Part shown: positions 57,297 through 64,000 of the stretch, in pieces | Numbering within the stretch: the first letter of the stretch is position 1 | Layout of the letters: every line of letters starts with the position of its first letter | Source: Pseudogulbenkiania ferrooxidans 2002 | GTDB taxonomy: Bacteria; Pseudomonadota; Gammaproteobacteria; Burkholderiales; Chromobacteriaceae | Assembly (NCBI RefSeq): GCF_000174355.1 | Contig: NZ_ACIS01000004.1 | Location: forward strand, 344,364 to 408,363 | DNA: 64,000 nt | Direction of reading: 5' to 3' | Notes under the pieces: generated by a model | Told to the model about the DNA's origin: nothing | Databases searched by the model: none | The model's input: only the letters and a program-made list of their open reading frames with translations | Made by a program: the position numbers and the translations under genes

Positions 57297-57302
57297 ACTA
57301 TA
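57297..57302 (-). promoter_or_regulatory. Possible -10 element for ackA
   Basis: TATAGT on the minus strand in an AT-rich patch, about 230 bases before the ackA start. The -35 is not clear. Confidence 0.4.
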
Positions 57303-57454
57303 GCACATTATCGGATGCTAATGTTGCGCTGCATCAAATGTACAAGACTCTGATTTGTTGCGGGAAAAAAGCGTAAATTGAATTTGTGGCGCAACGATGC
57401 CGGAAATTGGCGACAAGGCCCCCTCTCCGCGTCTTCTGGCGCGGTAAAAAAAGC

Positions 57455-57483
57455 TTGCCGGGGCAGGGGAATGGGGGCACAAT
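57455..57483 (+). promoter_or_regulatory. Probable sigma-70 promoter before Rieske gene
   Basis: TTGCCG, 17-base spacer, CACAAT, with an A7 tract just upstream. The predicted start at about 57490 lies at the foot of the hairpin at 57493. Confidence 0.5.
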
Positions 57484-57492
57484 CCCGGCCTC

Positions 57493-57520
57493 GGACCCGG
57501 CAGGGTCCTTTGTGTTTTTT
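57493..57520 (+). terminator. GGACCC hairpin with T tract in leader of Rieske gene
   Basis: GGACCC, GGCA loop, GGGTCC, then TTTGTGTTTTTTT. It has terminator form, yet no plus-strand gene lies upstream and a promoter starts almost on it, so it would sit at the extreme 5' end of the downstream message. Confidence 0.55.
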
Positions 57521-57600
57521 TGAATCTGTTCCGTAAACTCGTCTTCTTAACAGCGAGATTCGGCTGGTCTTATATCTTCTTCCACGGAGGTGTGGGAATA

Positions 57601-58710
57601 ATGTCTGATCTGGCTTCACCGCAGTTGCTTCAAGCGTCTGCCGCTCAGCTACCCGTTTATACCTATTTCGACCCGGCGTTCTACGAACTGGAGCAAAAGC
57701 TGCTGTTCGCCGATGCGCCGCAATACTACGGCCACGAACTGATGGTGCCCAACGAAGGGGACTACCAGACGCTGGCCTGGATGGACCACGGCAAGATGCT
57801 CAAGCGCGTCGACGGCGAGGTCAAGCTGATCTCCAACGTCTGTCGCCATCGCCAGGCCACCATCTACCAGGGGCGCGGCAACGGTAACCACATCGTGTGC
57901 AATCTGCACGGCTGGACCTACGACAAGGGCGGCAGCCTGGTCGGCGCGCCGCACTTCCCGCAGACGCCGTGCCTCAACCTGGGCCAGACCGCGCTCACCA
58001 GCTGGAACGGCCTGCTGTTCGACGCCCGCCGCGATGTCGCCGCCGACCTCGCCAAGCTCGCCGTGGCCAAGCACCTGAGCTTCGAGGGCTACGCCTTCCA
58101 CAGCGCCCACGTCACCGAGTACGACTTCAACTGGAAGACCTTCATCGAGGTCTATTCCGAGGACTACCACGTCGATCCGTTCCATCCCGGCCTTGGTCAC
58201 TTCGTCGACTGCGGCGATCTCAAGTGGGAATGGGGCGACCAGTACCACGTGCAGACGGTCGGGGTGAAGAACAAGCTGGCCCGTCCCGGCTCCAAGGTCT
58301 ACGGTGCCTGGCACGACGAAGTGCTGCGTCGCTTCGCCGAGCGCCAGCCGGAATTCGGCGCGATCTGGCTCACCTACTACCCGAACATCATGATCGAGTG
58401 GTATCCGCACGTGCTGGTGGCCAGCGTGGCCATTCCGCGCGGCCCGGAGAAGTGCACCGTGATCACCGAGTTCTACTATCCCGAAGAAGTGGTGTGGTTC
58501 GAGCCGGAATTCATCGAGGCCGAGCAGGCGGCGTACTTCGAAACCGCCAAGGAAGACGACGAAATCTGCTATCGCATGCACCAGGGGCGCAAGGCGCTGT
58601 GGCTGCGCGGCGAGAGCGAGGTCGGTCCCTACCAGTCGCCGACTGAAGACGGCATGCAGCACTTCCACGAGTTCTACCGGCGCCTGATGGGCGAGCACCT
58701 GGCTGGCTAA
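57601..58710 (+). CDS. Rieske non-haem iron oxygenase, alpha-subunit type
   Basis: 369 residues. The Rieske 2Fe-2S site is C-R-H ... C-N-L-H (Cys81, His83, Cys100, His103). The catalytic iron site reads N-W-K ... E-D-Y-H-V-D-P-F-H (His190, His195). This is the large-subunit form of aromatic ring-hydroxylating oxygenases and choline monooxygenase-like enzymes (COG4638). No small subunit, ferredoxin or reductase gene is near. The substrate is unknown. The ATG at 57601 follows ACGGAGG; the frame to 57520 has no support. A terminator follows. Confidence 0.87.
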   Translation: MSDLASPQLLQASAAQLPVYTYFDPAFYELEQKLLFADAPQYYGHELMVPNEGDYQTLAWMDHGKMLKRVDGEVKLISNVCRHRQATIYQGRGNGNHIVCNLHGWTYDKGGSLVGAPHFPQTPCLNLGQTALTSWNGLLFDARRDVAADLAKLAVAKHLSFEGYAFHSAHVTEYDFNWKTFIEVYSEDYHVDPFHPGLGHFVDCGDLKWEWGDQYHVQTVGVKNKLARPGSKVYGAWHDEVLRRFAERQPEFGAIWLTYYPNIMIEWYPHVLVASVAIPRGPEKCTVITEFYYPEEVVWFEPEFIEAEQAAYFETAKEDDEICYRMHQGRKALWLRGESEVGPYQSPTEDGMQHFHEFYRRLMGEHLAG

Positions 58711-58726
58711 GCCCGGTGATTCGGTG

Positions 58727-58732
58727 CACAAT
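58727..58732 (+). promoter_or_regulatory. Possible -10 element for gene at 58778
   Basis: CACAAT five bases before the terminator hairpin of the Rieske gene. The same hexamer is used at 57478. The expected start falls in the first arm of the hairpin. Confidence 0.35.
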
Positions 58733-58736
58733 GGCG

Positions 58737-58760
58737 AGGCGCGGGTTTCCGCGCCTTTTT
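58737..58760 (+). terminator. Intrinsic terminator after Rieske gene
   Basis: AGGCGCGG, GTTT loop, CCGCGCCT, then TTTT. Eight-bp perfect stem, 27 bases after the stop codon. Confidence 0.88.
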
Positions 58761-58777
58761 GTTTATCCGATCCGGTA

Positions 58778-59305
58778 ATGCCTGCTACCTCCCGCCTTCT
58801 CGCGCTGTTCCTGCTGCTGTTCGCCGTTGCGGCACAAGCGGCCTATCTCGACCCGCTTGACCGCCTGAGCTTCACCGTCCCGACCGGCTGGAAGGTGCGC
58901 GTCACCCGCGTCGATGGCGTGCGCACGCTGCGCGTGGTACCACCCAAGGCCGACGAGCGCGAACGCGCGGCGATCAGCGTGGAAATCCACCGACGACATC
59001 TGGCGCGTGGCGAAACGCTGGAAACGTTGGCCGAACGCTACCGCCGTGCCGAGGGTGATCGCGAGGCTGCCAGTCTGGTGCGATGGGTGCCGACCGCCGG
59101 ACGCCTCACCGTGAGCTACCGTGAAGGACAGTTCGTTTCCGACAGCCTGTGGATCATGCGCCGCAACCTGCAGGTGTTCCTGCTGACCGGGCAGCATGAC
59201 GTGATCGAGGCGCGCTGCGCCGCCAATGCCTCCGAGTACCACACCTACCGCCGCTCGCTGGAGTCGGTCTGCCTGTCGCTGGTGGTGCAGAAGGGCCGCT
59301 CATGA
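58778..59305 (+). CDS. Secreted protein of unknown function
   Basis: 175 residues. A signal peptide (M-P-A-T-S-R-L-L-A-L-F-L-L-L-F-A-V-A-A-Q-A) precedes a body rich in charged residues: L-S-F-T-V-P-T-G-W-K-V-R-V-T, A-E-R-Y-R-R-A-E-G. No lipobox. I do not recognise the family. It starts 18 bases after the Rieske terminator and overlaps the next gene by four bases (ATGA), so it is translated with the transporter gene. A GTTGGCCGAA copy at 59026-59035 encodes L-A-E. Confidence 0.7.
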   Translation: MPATSRLLALFLLLFAVAAQAAYLDPLDRLSFTVPTGWKVRVTRVDGVRTLRVVPPKADERERAAISVEIHRRHLARGETLETLAERYRRAEGDREAASLVRWVPTAGRLTVSYREGQFVSDSLWIMRRNLQVFLLTGQHDVIEARCAANASEYHTYRRSLESVCLSLVVQKGRS

Positions 59306-60186
59306 ACCGGGTCGTGGCCTGGGCTCCGGGTTGGCAGCGCCTGCGCAGCGGCCGCCTGGGAGCCGGCTGGATGGTGGTGGCGGCGCTGTTCTTCGCGCTC
59401 ATGGGCGTCTTCGTCAAGGTCGGCGGGCGCTCCTTCGGCGCGCTCGAACTGCTGTTCTACCGCACCCTGTTCGGCGCGCTGATGCTGGGCGGGGTGATGG
59501 TGGCGCGCCGGCGCAATCCGCTGACGCCCAACTGGCGCGGGCACCTGCAGCGCAGCCTGATCGGCTACGTGTCGATGGGCTTGCTGTTCTACGCGCTGAC
59601 GCACCTGCCGCTCGCCACCGCCATCACGCTCAACTACACCTCGTCGCTGTTCTTCACCCTGATCTGCCTGGTGCGGCTGAAAGAACCGCTGACGCGCACC
59701 GCGGCGCTGGCCCTGGCGGTGGGGTTTGGAGGCATCCTGCTGCTGCTTCGGCCAACCTTTGCCAGCGACATGTGGTTTGCCGCCGCCATGGGGCTGGCCT
59801 CCGGCGCCAGTGCCGGATTCGCCGTATTCCAGGTGCGCGAACTCGGCAAGATGGGGGAGGCGCCGTGGCGCGTCGTGTTCTGGTTCTTCGCCATCTCCTC
59901 GGTATTCGGTGCGGTACTGTTGCTGCTCGGCCCCGGCTTCACCCCGTTGAGCGCGGAGACCTTCTGGCCCCTGCTGGGTGTCGGTCTCACCGGCATGTGC
60001 GGCCAGCTCGCCATGACCCGCGCCTACAAGGACGGCAGCAAGTTCCTGGTGGCGAGCTTCGCCTACCTCACGGTGGCGTTCTCCGCGGTGCTGGGGGTGC
60101 TGCTGTGGGGCGACGTGCTGCCGCTCGAGGCGCTGGCCGGCATCCTGCTGATCGTTTTTTCCGGCGTGCTGGCGGCGCGCCGCTGA
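59302..60186 (+). CDS. DMT-family transporter (EamA), tandem copy 1
   Basis: 294 residues, ten hydrophobic spans in two EamA repeats. W-M-V-V-A-A-L-F-F-A-L-M-G-V-F-V-K and A-T-A-I-T-L-N-Y-T-S-S-L are shared with the next gene. Likely exporter of an unknown metabolite. A TTCGGCCAAC copy at 59747-59756 is read here as R-P-T, the only copy in that frame. Confidence 0.88.
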   Translation: MNRVVAWAPGWQRLRSGRLGAGWMVVAALFFALMGVFVKVGGRSFGALELLFYRTLFGALMLGGVMVARRRNPLTPNWRGHLQRSLIGYVSMGLLFYALTHLPLATAITLNYTSSLFFTLICLVRLKEPLTRTAALALAVGFGGILLLLRPTFASDMWFAAAMGLASGASAGFAVFQVRELGKMGEAPWRVVFWFFAISSVFGAVLLLLGPGFTPLSAETFWPLLGVGLTGMCGQLAMTRAYKDGSKFLVASFAYLTVAFSAVLGVLLWGDVLPLEALAGILLIVFSGVLAARR

Positions 60187-60217
60187 ACCCGCTTCGTCCA
60201 ATCCTTTCTATTGCAAC

Positions 60218-61105
60218 ATGATGAAACCTACCGAGCCGGCGCTGGCCGCTCCCGACGTTCCCGTTTCCCGCTGGCGCCTCGGGTCGGCGTGGATGGTGGT
60301 CGCCGCGCTGTTCTTTGGCCTGATGGGGCTGTTCGTCAAGCTGGGCGCCCAGCATTTTTCCTCGACGGAACTGGTGTTCTGGCGCACGGCCTTCGGCACC
60401 CTGACGCTCGGTGTGGCGGCGTGCTGGCGCCGTGAGCGCTTCGTCACGCCGCATCTGCGCTACCACGTGCAGCGTGGACTGATCGGCTATATCTCGCTGC
60501 TGCTGTACTTCTACGCCATCGCCCACCTGCCGCTGTCCACGGCGGTCACGCTCAACTACACCTCGCCGTTGTTCCTCGCCCTGCTGTCGGTGCTGGTGCT
60601 GCGCGAACGCCTCTCCGCCAGGGCTGTGGCCGCACTGGCGCTGGGCTTCGTCGGCGTGCTGCTGCTGCTGCGGCCTACGCTGGCCGGCGAGCGCTGGGAG
60701 GCGGGCTTGCTCGGTCTGGGCTCCGGCCTGCTCGCGGGGTGGTCCTACCTGCACGTGCGCGAACTGGGCCGGCTGGGCGAACCGGAATGGCGCGTGGTGT
60801 TCTACTTCGCGCTGATTTCCACTGTCGGCGGCGCCGTCCTGATGCAGTTCGACCGCTGGCATGCCGTCACCGCCACCAACGTCTGGCTGCTGCTGGGGCT
60901 GGGCCTCACCGCCACGGTGGCGCAACTGGCGATGACGCGGGCGTACAAGGTCGGCCGCAAGCTGGTGGCGGCCAACCTGTCCTATCTGACCGTGGTGTTT
61001 TCCACCCTGCTGGGCGTGCTGGTGTGGCAAGATAGCCTGACGCTGGCCAGTTTCGTCGCGATGACGTTGATCGTGATCAGCGGCATCCTCGCCAGCCGGC
61101 GCTAG
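60218..61105 (+). CDS. DMT-family transporter (EamA), tandem copy 2
   Basis: 295 residues, same fold and clearly paralogous to the preceding gene (W-M-V-V-A-A-L-F-F-G-L-M-G-L-F-V-K, L-S-T-A-V-T-L-N-Y-T-S-P-L, A-M-T-R-A-Y-K). Two adjacent ATGs at 60218 and 60221; no strong ribosome site. Gap of 31 bases from copy 1. It may act alone or as a heteromer with copy 1. Confidence 0.88.
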   Translation: MMKPTEPALAAPDVPVSRWRLGSAWMVVAALFFGLMGLFVKLGAQHFSSTELVFWRTAFGTLTLGVAACWRRERFVTPHLRYHVQRGLIGYISLLLYFYAIAHLPLSTAVTLNYTSPLFLALLSVLVLRERLSARAVAALALGFVGVLLLLRPTLAGERWEAGLLGLGSGLLAGWSYLHVRELGRLGEPEWRVVFYFALISTVGGAVLMQFDRWHAVTATNVWLLLGLGLTATVAQLAMTRAYKVGRKLVAANLSYLTVVFSTLLGVLVWQDSLTLASFVAMTLIVISGILASRR

Positions 61106-61141
61106 AATAACAATGAGTCCCCTCACCTCAGGAGCAAAGGC

Positions 61142-61498
61142 ATGATCTCCATTCGCGAGCAGGATTACGGCCTCGATGTGGCCTTGTTCAACGAATTCAC
61201 CCTGGAAGACTTCAAGGAGCTCGAGGTGGCACTGATGAAGCGCATTGCCGAGCATGGCAAGCCCGATATCTTCCTCGACCTCTCGGAGCTGAAGGATTTC
61301 ACCATCGACATGGCGGTCGAGGAATTACGCTTCGTCCGCGCCCACGACAAGGAGCTCGGGCGCGTCGCCATCGTGGTCGAAGACGTCTGGATCAAGCTCG
61401 CCGCGCACATCGCCGGCCTGATGTCGCACACCAAGGTGCAGTACTTCGACACGGCCGAAGCCGCCCAGGCCTGGCTGGCGGGGCCTGTCGCCGCTTGA
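61142..61498 (+). CDS. SpoIIAA/STAS-like protein
   Basis: 118 residues resembling the SpoIIAA-like (CRAL-TRIO/STAS fold) family: D-I-F-L-D-L-S-E-L-K-D-F-T, H-D-K-E-L-G-R-V-A-I-V-V-E-D-V-W-I-K-L. Such proteins occur singly and may bind lipid or protein partners. The ATG follows AGGAGCAAAG. Function not known. Confidence 0.75.
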   Translation: MISIREQDYGLDVALFNEFTLEDFKELEVALMKRIAEHGKPDIFLDLSELKDFTIDMAVEELRFVRAHDKELGRVAIVVEDVWIKLAAHIAGLMSHTKVQYFDTAEAAQAWLAGPVAA

Positions 61499-61522
61499 TT
61501 TTGCGGGCAGACGGGCTACAGT
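61495..61522 (+). promoter_or_regulatory. Probable sigma-70 promoter of tex
   Basis: TTGATT (overlapping the stop of the STAS-like gene), 16-base spacer, TACAGT. It lies 34 bases before the tex ATG. Confidence 0.55.
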
Positions 61523-61555
61523 ATCGGCTTTTTTCCGACGACAAGAACAAAGCCG

Positions 61556-63859
<2,304 letters not shown>

Positions 63860-63890
63860 GCCGTCGCAGTCGATCAAATGTCCTGAAACG

Positions 63891-63923
63891 ACGCCGTCCA
63901 CGAAGTTCGTGGGCGGCGTTTTT
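63891..63923 (+). terminator. Intrinsic terminator of tex
   Basis: ACGCCGTCCAC (63891-63901) with GTGGGCGGCGT (63909-63919), one G-T wobble, 7-base loop, followed by TTTT. About 32 bases after the stop. The last 77 bases of the window hold nothing recognisable. Confidence 0.88.
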
Positions 63924-64000
63924 CAACTTTTCCTTTGTTCGCCAGGGTCTTACCTGTAATCGAGATGGGGGAGAGGATATTTCCTCCCAAAAAGTGTTGA

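Larger units (their letters stand above)
57071..57600. other. Divergent region between ackA and the Rieske gene
   Basis: About 530 bases without a gene. The left half is GC-rich and lies in the probable 220-base leader of ackA. The right half holds the promoter and hairpin of the Rieske gene. A minus-strand frame at 57075-57308 is not convincing. Confidence 0.6.

Overview
The window is about 64 kb of GC-rich, densely coded chromosome from a betaproteobacterium, most likely of the Neisseriales (Chromobacteriaceae-like). This placement rests on three things: the gene order rpoE-rseA-rseB-rseC-mucD-glutaredoxin-lepA-lepB-DUF4845-rnc-era-recO-pdxJ-acpS-nagZ, the propionate cluster prpB-prpC-acnD-prpF-prpD, and a dispersed 10-mer (GTTGGCCGAA, often AGGTTGGCCGAA) that resembles the DNA uptake sequences of Neisseriaceae. 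No rRNA, tRNA, CRISPR array, phage or insertion sequence was seen. The region looks like core genome.

Layout. 1-3405 (minus): high-affinity K+ pump operon (small membrane ORF, kdpF, kdpA, kdpB; kdpB runs off the left edge, and kdpA carries two frameshifts). 3816-10618 (plus): a dCache chemoreceptor, then a two-gene signalling pair of HDOD-histidine kinase and response regulator-PAS-GGDEF-EAL. 10834-13146: an MFS exporter with a divergent LysR regulator. 13365-19188: mixed metabolic and repair genes (zinc deacylase, Fe-S uracil-DNA glycosylase family protein, two-gene EamA unit, monooxygenase-fold protein, DEDDh exonuclease, peptide deformylase, periplasmic binding protein). 19439-27259 (minus): the 2-methylcitrate cycle for propionate use. 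27632-31811 (plus): the envelope-stress sigma factor, its anti-sigma system and the MucD protease, with a near-consensus sigma-E promoter. 31875-40189 (plus): the lepA/lepB/rnc/era/recO/pdxJ/acpS/nagZ housekeeping series. 40393-42788 (minus): two tandem degenerate HD-GYP proteins. 42849-46793 (minus): hrpA. 46919-51999 (minus): sulfate uptake (sbp, cysT, cysW, cysA) and cysB, with cysW frameshifted near its 3' end. 52114-53595 (minus): a polytopic chemoreceptor. 53765-57070 (minus): pta and ackA. 57601-63859 (plus): a Rieske oxygenase, a small secreted protein, two tandem DMT transporters, a SpoIIAA/STAS-like protein and tex.

How parts work together. PrpC, PrpD or AcnD/PrpF, and PrpB form the methylcitrate cycle. 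RpoE/RseA/RseB/RseC/MucD form a self-regulated envelope stress circuit. Sbp/CysT/CysW/CysA with CysB form regulated sulfate import. The HDOD kinase and GGDEF-EAL regulator probably form a phosphorelay that sets cyclic-di-GMP.

The most notable signal is the 10-mer: 23 exact copies, 16 inside genes (nearly always read as Ser-Ala-Asn or Leu-Ala-Glu) and 7 between genes, including one head-to-head pair that forms a terminator. I interpret it as a candidate DNA-uptake-sequence dialect of this lineage. All identifications come from reading the translated sequence; no database search was run.
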